Positions 54,113 to 63,900 of a DNA stretch of 64,000 nucleotides are shown here, piece by piece. A program made the position numbers and the translations under genes. This DNA is from Scytonema tolypothrichoides VB-61278 (GTDB lineage Bacteria; Cyanobacteriota; Cyanobacteriia; Cyanobacteriales; Nostocaceae): positions 866,952 through 930,951 of the forward strand of contig NZ_JXCA02000002.1 of assembly GCF_000828085.3 (NCBI RefSeq). Reading direction: 5' to 3'. The notes below the pieces were generated by a model. It worked only from the letters and a program-made list of their open reading frames with translations, was not told the DNA's origin and did not search any database. Position 1 is the first letter of the stretch, and each line of letters opens with the position of its first letter.

Positions 54113-55222
54113 TTATTTATGAATTAGCTTAGCTTCAGCATATTCATACTTATTGGGCGTGTTATTTGGTCTTAACTCTGTATAGACAGCTAGTGTTTCT
54201 TTATGAACGCGAGCTGCACTGAGTCTTTCTAAGTTCTGAGATGCTTGAGTCCTCCACCATTGCAGGCGATCGCGATTGCTCAACAACTCCCTTAAATTTT
54301 CAGCCAAGGTATGGCTGTCTTTTACTGGTACGAGAATACCTGCTTTCCCACCGTCCAAAGCTTCAGGTATACCATCTACATTAGAACCAATGATCGCGCA
54401 ACCAGCTTCTCGTGCTTCTGGAATCACAAGGGGTGAAGAATCTTTGTGAGAAACAAGTACAAAGATATCAGTTGCGAGTAAATATCTCTTTGGTTCTGGT
54501 TGGAAACCCTCAAAATGAATGCGGGAAGTAAAAGCAGTGTTTCGCGCTTGTTCTTCTAATGACTCGCGATCAGGACCATTACCTACCAAGTATAAATGGG
54601 CATCGGGAAAATCGGCAGCAATTTCAACAAAAGCATCTATTAATTCCCCAACTCCCTTACGTCGATACATCCCTGATACTGTCGTAATCGCAGGATGGTG
54701 TAGGGGTTGCGGTTCATATTCTTTGATACTGCGCTGGCGGGGACTGCCTAATGTGCCATTGGATATAACCCGCATTTTTTCTTTTGGGATACCACGCTGT
54801 GCCATCGAGTCTCCCACTGCTTGACTGACGACAATCACTCGATCACCCAAGCCCATCAATGTGGCACTGCGCTGGAATTCGTTGTGTACTGTCGCAATTA
54901 AACCATATTCATAACCGAACCTGAGAGTCGCCGCCAGTATAACTCCCGTCATCATATGTACGTGAACAATATCTGGTTTAAACTCATCCACAATGTTCCG
55001 ATATCGCCATACCGCTTTGATAATATTTAACGGTGTTCTTGACTGGTCTAGATGAAAGTGTCTGATACCATAAGATTTGAGTAATGTCTCATATTCTCCT
55101 CCAGAGGAGGCTACAGCAACATTATGACCATCTTTTGCTTGCATACAAGCAAGGTCTATTGCCACATTAACGATACCGTTACCAATCTCTTGTACGTGGT
55201 TTGTAAGATGTAGTACACGCAT
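54113..55222 (-). CDS. Glycosyltransferase family 4 protein
   Basis: A 369-residue GT-B enzyme. LHLTNHVQEIGNGIVNVAIDLA and DIVHVHMMTGVILAATLRF are in the acceptor half. ITTVSGMYRRKGVGELIDAF, LYLVGNGPDRESLEE and HKDSSPLVIPEAREAGCAIIGSN are in the donor half. The last two match the GT4 EX7E region with a Ser-Ser-Pro in place of the usual Glu-Gly-Phe. It is the first gene of a - strand group with the epimerase and GH43-like protein. The upstream gap (55223-55945) has no gene but holds a nested inverted repeat. Confidence 0.9.
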   Translation of the reverse strand: MRVLHLTNHVQEIGNGIVNVAIDLACMQAKDGHNVAVASSGGEYETLLKSYGIRHFHLDQSRTPLNIIKAVWRYRNIVDEFKPDIVHVHMMTGVILAATLRFGYEYGLIATVHNEFQRSATLMGLGDRVIVVSQAVGDSMAQRGIPKEKMRVISNGTLGSPRQRSIKEYEPQPLHHPAITTVSGMYRRKGVGELIDAFVEIAADFPDAHLYLVGNGPDRESLEEQARNTAFTSRIHFEGFQPEPKRYLLATDIFVLVSHKDSSPLVIPEAREAGCAIIGSNVDGIPEALDGGKAGILVPVKDSHTLAENLRELLSNRDRLQWWRTQASQNLERLSAARVHKETLAVYTELRPNNTPNKYEYAEAKLIHK

Positions 55223-55696
55223 TTACTATGAGCTCCACAGAGGTCGCTTGTTACAAATAGTTTATCTTTATTCAGTATCAATAGAAGCAACCGCTGATAA
55301 ACGCGGGATTTTAAAAAACAGTCCGCTAGCTGATAGAATTCTGATTTGTCAAAAATTTGACAATAACCCCAAAATTTCTTAACAAAGCTACGAGGTAGAC
55401 ATTCAACTTGAAAACAGTAAAAGACGATAACCTATGCCTGCTTAGCCATAAGGCTTATGCTAACGCTGAACGTGTACCGGCTCTTTTTTCATAAAAGTGC
55501 AAAAAAATACTTAATACAGTGTCATTATCTCTTATTTTTTATACTTTCTTATTCAAGATATTTTCATTTTTTGTAAAAACATTATAAATTTATTGCTGAA
55601 ATGTTCTAGAAGTTACAGATATTTGTCATACCGACTTCACTAAAAGAATGCGACAGATGCATGCCAAGAGTTCACGACTAGCTTGGGCTAAACCTG

Positions 55697-55829
55697 GGTA
55701 AATCTGGGCAACCGTCGCAATTTGGGCGCTAAAGGCGATCAAGTTTATGCTTTTTATTTGCAGTGCCCAAATTGCACACGCGTGGACGCGCTTATGGTAC
55801 GTTTTCTGGTACGTTTGCCCAGATTTACC
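55697..55829. repeat. 133-bp nested inverted-repeat element
   Basis: Outer 15-bp arms GGTAAATCTGGGCAA (55697-55711) and TTGCCCAGATTTACC (55815-55829) enclose inner 10-bp arms CAATTTGGGC/GCCCAAATTG (55718-55727, 55765-55774). The direct motif ACGTACC/ACGTTT occurs on one side. It has the form of a non-autonomous element or structured RNA between two - strand genes. The rest of 55223-55945 shows nothing further. Confidence 0.55.
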
Positions 55830-55945
55830 TATATTTGGTGAAAGGCCCCAATATTTGAAAAAAAAACAGGCAAAGCCTGTCATAATTTCTTCGTTATTCA
55901 TTCCCAAACACAATTAGGGAATGAGTGCCAAAAATTATCATACAC

Positions 55946-58132
55946 TTAGCGCGGTAACTGATACATAATCACCTTTCCTTTCCAATCTTCCTCAACAAAT
56001 ACTATGTACTCTCCATTTGAACGGCGAAAAGCACGGATACCGTAAGGTATATCAATCCAGCCACTTTCACCAGCCACTTCTGGACCAGGTTTTAACTTTT
56101 GTACTTGCTTTCCTGTTGCTGCTTTATAGACGTATACCTCTGATGTTTTTCCTGTTACAGCAAATACATAATCTCCTGCGACACTCATCGCTGCTGTCAT
56201 CACTTCGCGCTTTCCAGTTGTGTCATAAGGGATCACGGTTCGCCACCGGGGAGTGCGGTTTCCTTTACTCCAATTGTCATAACGTATAATTTCAGAACCA
56301 ACGACTCCAGAATCATCTCCAATCGGAGGATGTTCTTTGGTAAAGCCCGATAAATACATGGTGTCTGTGTCAGGAAAATACTCAATCCTTCGCAAATCTG
56401 TAATTTGGTTAGGAGTTGTCTCCTTTTTCATGGAACTGTTGGAGTAAATCGGGTTACCCTTTTGATCTAGCCCCTGTACAACAAAATGCAGGATACCAAC
56501 TTTCGTTCGCAGAGTTTTCCATAAGTCGCCTTTGCTATCTACCCACCATCCTCCAAGGTAGGGATAATCTAGGGTTCTAGTATCATATTCACCCTGATCA
56601 AAAGTACCGTTACCGTTGCGATCGCGCCAAATCCAATCCTTTTCTTCCTGAGGTTGATTAGACAGCCAACTTTCAACGGGCTTACCATGATTCATGGATG
56701 TAGCAGAAAACATAGCAGATGGTATTGCAATATAACCATCTGTAGCTGGATTAAAACGATAAACTTCCATAAAGCTAGCATACATATCTGTGAGAAACAT
56801 AAAAGGTTTCCCCTGGATGCGCCGGAAGAAGACAGAAGTCGGCGAGGTGTGCAAGCGTGGATCTTGAGGGTATTTAAAAGGATTTAAGGTATAAGCCTTA
56901 TAACTCCATTGCTTACCGGATGGTTTTTTATAGTCCATCTGGAAGTATTCATGCTTGGTGTATACTTCTGTGCCATTACTTTGAGGATCTGTATCTGCAT
57001 TATCCACAAAGTGCAAACCCAGTAACCGCCATTGTAACTTTCCTGATGACGAAAATTTTCTTAAGTCGGTTCCTGAATTATTAAAACCATTACTATTTAC
57101 ATAGATATTACCTGCTGCATCTGTACCCACTCCAGTAATACCGTAAAATTTTAAATCTCCAACCTCACCAGGAACACCAGCATAAACGCCCCCCTCGACT
57201 CCGAAAGTTCCTACTCGTGTTGGCTTTGCTGTAATATTATATATCAAGACTTGCTGACTAGGTCCATTTTCTGCTACTAAAAGTCTGCCTTGATTGTCGA
57301 GTGCGATCGCACTCGGCTCAACAACATCAGCAATAACCTCAGGCATTCGCTTTCCTTCGCCTGAATAATGTAAAATCTGAGCAGGGCTACTGCCATTCTT
57401 GCTTTGTATAATCCACAGATTTCCCTGCTTATCAACTGTTATCTGTTTTGGATTGGGAACATAAAAATTCCGGACTTCCGTCATTGTGTCAGTGTTGTAG
57501 ACATTAACGCGGTTTGCCTCAGCAATACCAACATATAACTCTTTCCCGACAACTGCTAATCCTGTGACTGGGCTTTTTGTACTGACAATCAGCATACTCT
57601 TGTCGTAACCCCGCCCTCCATCAAAACCCGCAGGCTTTCCAGACAAAGTATAGCGTCTGACACAGTACCAAGCTGTTTTTTCTGGTGGGTAATCCTCTGG
57701 TATCTTGCCCATTGATCCCTGAATCATAGCAAGGTAAATATATTTATCAGTGACTGTTATGGCTTTCCCACCTACACGACTCCAACCATGAAGCTCAAAG
57801 TCAGGACCAATAACATCACCATCTTTATATATTCCTGCTTCTCTTCCAGCTTCATCCCAAGTGCTGTCGGTGTATACTGTACCATCAGAACCGACATACA
57901 TTGCTTCTACATAATTTTGCACCCATTTCTTACCACCACCATAAGTATTACCTATCCAAGATGTTGTGTAGGGTTTTGTGGCAGGTACGACTGTGGCTGT
58001 AAAGTACAATGTAATACTCATTGCAGCCATGAGACAGAGAAAAAACTTGAAAAATTGCTTGAATCGTAAATAACTACTATTTCGTTGCCTACGATATAGT
58101 CCACCCAGATGTGAAATGAATTTATGTTTCAT
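55946..58132 (-). CDS. Large membrane-anchored beta-propeller (NHL-like) protein
   Basis: The 728-residue product has a basic N-terminus and one hydrophobic segment at about 28-50 (FFKFFLCLMAAMSITLYFTA), a signal anchor or uncleaved signal peptide. The exported part is built from propeller-like repeats: VTGLAVVGKELYVGIAEANR, ITVDKQGNLWIIQSKNG, IALDNQGRLLVAENGP and GVGTDAAGNIYVNSNG, which fit NHL/SMP-type blades. A DRNGNGTFDQGEYD loop looks like a calcium-binding site. The length implies two propellers. No enzyme family can be named. Its position beside a polysaccharide cluster suggests a cell-surface role. It is flanked by long non-coding gaps on both sides, so it is a stand-alone gene. Confidence 0.75.
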   Translation of the reverse strand: MKHKFISHLGGLYRRQRNSSYLRFKQFFKFFLCLMAAMSITLYFTATVVPATKPYTTSWIGNTYGGGKKWVQNYVEAMYVGSDGTVYTDSTWDEAGREAGIYKDGDVIGPDFELHGWSRVGGKAITVTDKYIYLAMIQGSMGKIPEDYPPEKTAWYCVRRYTLSGKPAGFDGGRGYDKSMLIVSTKSPVTGLAVVGKELYVGIAEANRVNVYNTDTMTEVRNFYVPNPKQITVDKQGNLWIIQSKNGSSPAQILHYSGEGKRMPEVIADVVEPSAIALDNQGRLLVAENGPSQQVLIYNITAKPTRVGTFGVEGGVYAGVPGEVGDLKFYGITGVGTDAAGNIYVNSNGFNNSGTDLRKFSSSGKLQWRLLGLHFVDNADTDPQSNGTEVYTKHEYFQMDYKKPSGKQWSYKAYTLNPFKYPQDPRLHTSPTSVFFRRIQGKPFMFLTDMYASFMEVYRFNPATDGYIAIPSAMFSATSMNHGKPVESWLSNQPQEEKDWIWRDRNGNGTFDQGEYDTRTLDYPYLGGWWVDSKGDLWKTLRTKVGILHFVVQGLDQKGNPIYSNSSMKKETTPNQITDLRRIEYFPDTDTMYLSGFTKEHPPIGDDSGVVGSEIIRYDNWSKGNRTPRWRTVIPYDTTGKREVMTAAMSVAGDYVFAVTGKTSEVYVYKAATGKQVQKLKPGPEVAGESGWIDIPYGIRAFRRSNGEYIVFVEEDWKGKVIMYQLPR

Positions 58133-59024
58133 AAACTAACAAAATGCTTGATGACTTCTCAAATATCATTTGATATCGTTTGACAATGAGGCTGCGTAGA
58201 ATAGGAAATCATTTGCATCGTAATTACCTTTACACCGCTTTTCTGTCATTATCTACATTCAAGAGTGTTCCACGTCTGGTTTTACAAAAACTTTATCAGA
58301 ATCACACTATTTTTTTAATTTCCCACATTTGTTGGGGGCAACACATATTTTAAATTAGATTGGCAATATAGCAATCTTTGAACAGGGAACAGGGAACAGG
58401 GAAGAAGCAATAAAGGTGTGCTAAGTTTTTTTTTAAAATCAAATATAGGAATCCGATTTGATTTGATCAAAAAATCTAAGTATCTGTAGTCTGATTACGT
58501 AGTATAACGCACTGTAGCCTGATGCTCATGGTGAGCCAGAGGCATAACGCACCCTAATACATACATTTCAAAAATCAAATATGAGTCCTACATCTACACA
58601 AAATATAACTGGCAAATTACGTATAATATTTAACTTTTTATTTACCGAAAAAAGTACAGGTTATTGTTCATTTATAATACTAGATATGCACTAAATTTAC
58701 TGAGCAGCAGTTAACCCCAACCTCACTTAGACTGACTAACGCAAGCAGGTTGTGACACAAGCATCAATTCATAAGACACCGTGTAACTTTATATTACACA
58801 AAAATCAATTAAAAATTTTGCGTAAAAACTCCCCACCTAATTCGTAGAAGGGTTTGAAGTCATACGGGGACGAAATCATCATGGATAGACAAAAATTTGT
58901 ACTTTCCTAGTAGAACATCTTGTCTGTTAGGTACTTACCATTGCTTTGATTGCGTGATTATATATTAATGTTTCGATACGTTACAACAAATTACCGAACT
59001 TTTGGAGTTAAGCAGGAGGTTTAG
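58133..59024. other. Non-coding gap with AACAGGG heptamer repeats
   Basis: 892 bp with no gene. AACAGGG is repeated three times at about 58381-58401, of the short tandem repeat class typical of heterocystous cyanobacteria. The 3' part is AT-rich and must contain the promoter of the sigma-like gene; AGCAGGAGGT (59011-59020) is its strong ribosome site. Confidence 0.5.
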
Positions 59025-59711
59025 ATGGATGAAGATGTATTAGATCATCAACTGCGACAGTTAGTAAAGGAAGCACAACAACATCCGCTTAAGAGTCGTG
59101 AACGAAGGAAAGCGTTGAATCAGTTAATCAAAAAAATTCAGGATTCCGGAAAAATAACAAGACTTCCAAACTGGAAAGATTTTCCTAATTTTCAAGATAT
59201 TTATGACGAAGCACTAGGAAAAACCTGGATTAAAATTTGCGAAAATATCCAGACTTACAATCCACAACATCCGGTTATGGCTTGGGTAAATCAAATAATG
59301 AATTCACGGTTTTTTGAGATTGTCAGACAAGCCACACGACAACCAGCAATCTTCTGTCTGGATGAATTATATAGTTTTGAAGATGGTTTTGATAATTCGG
59401 CGAAAGGGCAATTGTCTAGAGTTCGCAAAGAACTAAAAGAAAAAGAAATATCTCAAACCCATGACAATAGTGAAAGTAATTTAGTTAGAGAGTTTATCAA
59501 AGATGATCCAGAAATGATTTTACAGATTACTTACATCGGAAATGACATAAATGCCAATTTACAACGAATTTTATTAATGAGATTAGATGGAGAAGAGTGG
59601 AAGTATATATCGGAAAAATTAGCTCATCCAATACCAAGACTTTCTGAACTTTACCAGCGGAGTCTAAAAAAGCGTAAGATTATTGATTATTTTCGTAAAT
59701 ATTTACAGTAG
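59025..59711 (+). CDS. Sigma-70-like protein (ECF-like regions 2 and 4)
   Basis: A 228-residue protein with the layout of a small sigma factor. The region-2-like part (about 55-105) includes YDEALGKTWIKICENIQ, then YNPQHPVMAWVNQIMNSRFFEIVR, the Trp-containing helix. A charged spacer follows (130-165). The C-terminal part (about 180-228; LMRLDGEEWKYISEKL then YQRSLKKRKIIDYFRKY) is a diverged region-4 helix-turn-helix. A strong GGAGG site precedes the ATG. In many filamentous cyanobacteria this family stands before DUF1822 and CHAT-domain genes, as here. Whether it binds RNA polymerase or has become an adaptor in the system is not known. Confidence 0.75.
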   Translation: MDEDVLDHQLRQLVKEAQQHPLKSRERRKALNQLIKKIQDSGKITRLPNWKDFPNFQDIYDEALGKTWIKICENIQTYNPQHPVMAWVNQIMNSRFFEIVRQATRQPAIFCLDELYSFEDGFDNSAKGQLSRVRKELKEKEISQTHDNSESNLVREFIKDDPEMILQITYIGNDINANLQRILLMRLDGEEWKYISEKLAHPIPRLSELYQRSLKKRKIIDYFRKYLQ

Positions 59712-59758
59712 TTCACAATCATTCACTCTTTGCACTTCAATTTTAAGGATAATTAATC

Positions 59759-60700
59759 ATGAACGCTAACGCTGAACAAATATCTTTTAGAGTTCCTTTG
59801 AGTTTTGAGGCACATGATAAGGCTGATAAGCGCAGACGAACAATATCGAATAGTGAAAGTGTACCAAAAATATATCTCAATACTTTAGCTGTATATGCAG
59901 TAGATTATTATCTTCGCTGTATGGGTTTTGAAACCAATCAAGAGGAAGATGAAAATTACAATCCTTGGATGGAGAGTTTAATTGATGTAGCAGAGTTAGA
60001 AGTCAAAAAAATTGGCAAATTAGAGTGTCGTCCTGTTTTACCAAATGCAGAATATTTGGAGATTCCACCAGAGGTGAGATCTGATAGAGTTGGCTATGTA
60101 GCGGTGCAGTTGAGCGAATCTTTAAAATCAGCGACGATCCTAGGTTTTACAACTCAAGCAGCAGCGAAAATTCCGATTAGCCAGTTGCAATCAGTAGACG
60201 ATTTACTCGATTATTTAACAGAGAAAGAACAAGCAGCAACAGTTAGTCTTCACCAATGGAGAAAAGGAGTTATTACAGAAGGCTGGCAGACAATTGATGA
60301 ACTTTTACATCCGCAACAAATCGAATGGATGGGGTGTAGAAGTTTTAGCATTACACGCGGTAGAAAAATTGATTTGGGTTTGGAGTTAAATGGCGAATCT
60401 GTTGCTTTGATTGTGACGCTTGCAGCGGAAAATCAGTCAGCAATTCAAAATCAAGATGAAGTTAATATTTTGATACAAGTCTCTCTCCCTAAAGATAAGT
60501 ATATACCTGGAAAAAATGTGTATATATCTGAAGGATTAAAAGTAGCTGTGATTGACGATAAAGGAGAGGAAGTTTTAGATACGACTTCTCGGCAGAATGA
60601 TAATTGGATTGAAGTCGAATTTAGCGCTGATTTTGGGGAGAAGTTTAGTATTGATGTCATTTTAGGAGAGTCGAAAGTAAGACAAGAGTTCGTTGTGTGA
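59759..60700 (+). CDS. DUF1822 family protein
   Basis: The 313-residue product matches DUF1822, a cyanobacterial family of unknown function: SFRVPLSFEAHDKADKRRR at the start, YLNTLAVYAVDYYLRCMGFE, then CRPVLPNAEYLEIPPEVRSD and VGYVAVQLSESLKSATILGF. The C-terminal 110 residues (GRKIDLGLELNGESVALIVTL onward) form a beta-rich domain. The gene lies 47 bp after the sigma-like gene and 300 bp before the CHAT-nSTAND gene. The conserved neighbourhood with CHAT proteins suggests it is a partner or substrate in that system. No catalytic motif is seen. Confidence 0.85.
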   Translation: MNANAEQISFRVPLSFEAHDKADKRRRTISNSESVPKIYLNTLAVYAVDYYLRCMGFETNQEEDENYNPWMESLIDVAELEVKKIGKLECRPVLPNAEYLEIPPEVRSDRVGYVAVQLSESLKSATILGFTTQAAAKIPISQLQSVDDLLDYLTEKEQAATVSLHQWRKGVITEGWQTIDELLHPQQIEWMGCRSFSITRGRKIDLGLELNGESVALIVTLAAENQSAIQNQDEVNILIQVSLPKDKYIPGKNVYISEGLKVAVIDDKGEEVLDTTSRQNDNWIEVEFSADFGEKFSIDVILGESKVRQEFVV

Positions 60701-60768
60701 TAAATTGCGTGGGGGCGATCGCCTATATATTAGTGTCAACTTAAGCTCAAGGCTTTCGCTAGTCCTAG

Positions 60769-60890
60769 TTCCAAGTCTCTGACTTGGAATTCACAGCATG
60801 TGAGGCTCTGCCTCACTGGCATTGCACTATTAAGGCTCTGCCTTAAAGAATGCATTACCATGCTCTGCATGGTAACGAGAGAAAATTCTC
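60769..60890. repeat. Array of short hairpins with a shared TCT loop
   Basis: Four perfect hairpins follow one another, with different stems but the same 3-nt loop TCT: TTCCAAGTC/GACTTGGAA (60769-60789), GTGAGGC/GCCTCAC (60800-60816), TTAAGGC/GCCTTAA (60830-60846) and TTACCATGC/GCATGGTAA (60855-60875). A fifth (AGAGAA/TTCTCT) follows, without the TCT loop. They lie between the DUF1822 and CHAT genes, just after a HIP1 site. The differing stems with a constant loop imply selection on structure. Confidence 0.7.
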
Positions 60891-60999
60891 TGCATGAATC
60901 TTTATTAAGATAAATTTTTACTTCAATGTATACCGTATGGGGTATAAGTGCATTGTTACAGAGAATTAGTATTACGAAAAAAAATCATTTACATTGCTT

Positions 61000-63900
61000 A
61001 TGAAAAAATTAGTGCTGATCAAGTTTGATGGTAATATGAATTCCGAACTGAATGTAACTTTAGAAATTGCTAATGACGGCGAAAGACCTTATCGAACAAT
61101 CACGGGTAAGTTACCAGGAAATAATACTATTACCCCATTATTAAATACATGGCACAATACCTATAGCAGTCGGTATGGTCAATTTAGAATTAAAAATAAA
61201 AAGATTAAAAACGTAAATATCGAAGCTCTTAACGAAGAATGTAAGCTGAAATCACAACAATTACTTGATAGTTTTAACGCCTGGTTACAATCAGAATCTT
61301 TTAGTTCTATCAGAAGTTGTCTAAAAGAATTAAAGCCGGAAGATGAAATCCGGGTGATTATTTGCACGGATTGCCAAGAATTGCGTAAACTTCCCTGGCA
61401 TTTGTGGGATGTATTAACTCGTTATCAAGGCGCGGAAATTGCTTTAAGTTCGCCACATGCTGAACGCGGAAAGCGGACTGACAGAGAAAAGATTAGAATT
61501 TTGATTATTCTGGGTGACAGCACGGACATTAATGTTGATGTTGATAAACAACAGCTTGAAACATATTGCGGTGAGGCGGAAATTGTCTTACTCAAAGAAC
61601 CATCAAGAGAGAAATTAAATCAGCATCTGCAAGATAATATTGGTTGGGATATTCTGTTTTTTTCTGGGCATTCTCAAACTGAGAGTAAACAAGGACGAAT
61701 TTTTCTTAACCGTCATGATAGTTTGACTATGGCTGAATTGAGGGATGCTTTACAAATAGCCATAGAAAGACGATTGCAAGTAGCATTTTTCAATTCTTGC
61801 GATGGTTTGGGTATTGCTTATGAATTAGAACAATTGAATATTCCCCAAGTGATTGTGATGCGCCTCCCCGTACCAGATAAGGTAGCGCAGGAGTTTTTGA
61901 AGTATTTTCTCCAAGAGTTTACAGGTGGCAAGTCTCTGTATATTTCTGTGAGGAATGCGCGAGAACAATTACGCTCACTTGAGGAGACATATCCTTGTGC
62001 AAGTTGGCTTCCTGTTATTGTCCAAAATCAGACGGAAATACCACCAACTTGGCAAAGTTTGGGGATAATTTCTTTTTGTCCCTATCAAGGGTTAGCGGCG
62101 TTTGGGGAAGCGAATGCCCAGTATTTTTTTGGCAGAGAAAAGGCGACTTTGCAGCTTGTATCCTCCGTGAACAGCAAACCTTTAGTTGCTGTGGTTGGTG
62201 CTTCTGGAAGCGGGAAGTCATCGCTGGTGTTTGCTGGTTTAATTCCTCAGTTGCGTCGGGATACTGTTAATAGTTGGCTGATTCTCTCGTTTCGTCCTTT
62301 GAAAAATCCTTTTGAGTCGTTAGCGTTGGCGTTGGCATCAGCGTTTAACTTGGAGGATGGCGACGATCGCCACTTAAAAGAAGCTGAACTAGAACTCGAA
62401 CTGCGAAAAGATACGTCAACTCTGCAAACAACTATCGAACGTATCCAAACTTTATCTCCCGACTCCCAGCGCCGACTGTTGCTTGTTGGCGATCAATTTG
62501 AAGAAATTTATACCCTTTGCGCGGATGCATCGGAACGCAAAATTTTCTTAGATGGTTTGCTGCAAGCGGTGAACAATGCACCGTTTTTTACTCTCGTGCT
62601 TACCTTGCGGGCAGACTTTTTTAGCAAGGCGCTTGATGATTACGAACCATTTGGCAAAGCGTTGCAGAATTATCAACCGGAATTACTTGTGCGGATGAAC
62701 ACAGAAGAATTAGAACGAGCGATCGCACTCCCCGCAACTCAGTTAGGCTTTCAGCTAGAACAAGGTTTAACCAACACAATAATTAATGATATCCAAGATG
62801 GTGATGGGCGTTTGCCATTGCTGGAGTTTACCCTGACTCAGTTGTGGAAGCAACAGCATTCAGGGAGATTGACGCATCAGGCGTATGAGAAGATCGGAGG
62901 AGTTGAGAAAGCACTGGCTAATTACGCTGAAACGATTTATAAAAAGTTGAGTGAGGAACAACAAGAAAAAGCGCAACGGGTGTTTATTCAGTTGGTGCAA
63001 CCGGGAGAAGGAACAGAAGATACCCGGAAGTTAGCGACTCGTGAGGATGTCAAAGATGATAACTGGGATTTGGTAACACACTTAGCGGATCAACGTTTGG
63101 TGGTGACGAACCGCAACGAGTTGACTTTTGAGGAAACCGTGGAAGTCGTCCATGAGGCGTTGATTCGCCATTGGGGACGGTTGCGGGGATGGATGCAGGA
63201 AAACCGCAAGTTTCGTGTTTGGCAGGAAGGGTTGAAGGTAGCGTTGCAGCAATGGGTGGATAGTAAAAAGGATGATGGGGCTTTGTTGCGGGGTGCGCCT
63301 TTGGATGTGGCACAGGATTGGTTACAGCAACGGAGTGGGGAAGTTAGTAAGGCGCAGCGATGGTTTATTGACAAGAGTGTGGCGTTGCGGGAGAGGGAGA
63401 AGAAACAGAAACAACGGTTGCGGTGGGGTATTATTGCTGGGTTAGTTTGTGCTTTGCTGGTGATTTCGGGATTTGCTGCGGTGAGTGAAATTCGCAGAAT
63501 TAATTCCCAAGTGAGTCAATTAAGTTTAAGTTCAGAAAAAGATTTTCAACAAAATCGCCAAGAGGAGGCGTTAACAGAAGTTATCAAAGCAGGAAAACTA
63601 CTCAAAAGTTTTTGGAACCCTTGGATAACAGCAGAAAATCGAATGCAAGCTATATCTACATTGCAAGAGGTAGTCTATCGGTTTAACGTTAAAACCCTTA
63701 AGAAGCATACATCCTCTGTTACAAGCGTTAGCTTTAGCCCAGATGGCAAAACCCTTGCTTCTGCATCTGGTGACAATACGGTGAAACTGTGGGATGTCAA
63801 CACTGGTAGAGAAATTAAAACCCTTAAGGGACATACAAAATATGTTACAAGCGTCAGCTTTAGCCCAGATGGCAAAACCCTTGCTTCTGCATCTGATGAC

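Noticed and set aside
55626..55913. 95-codon - strand ORF
   Set aside because: It runs through the nested inverted-repeat element; the reading frame is a by-product of the repeat.
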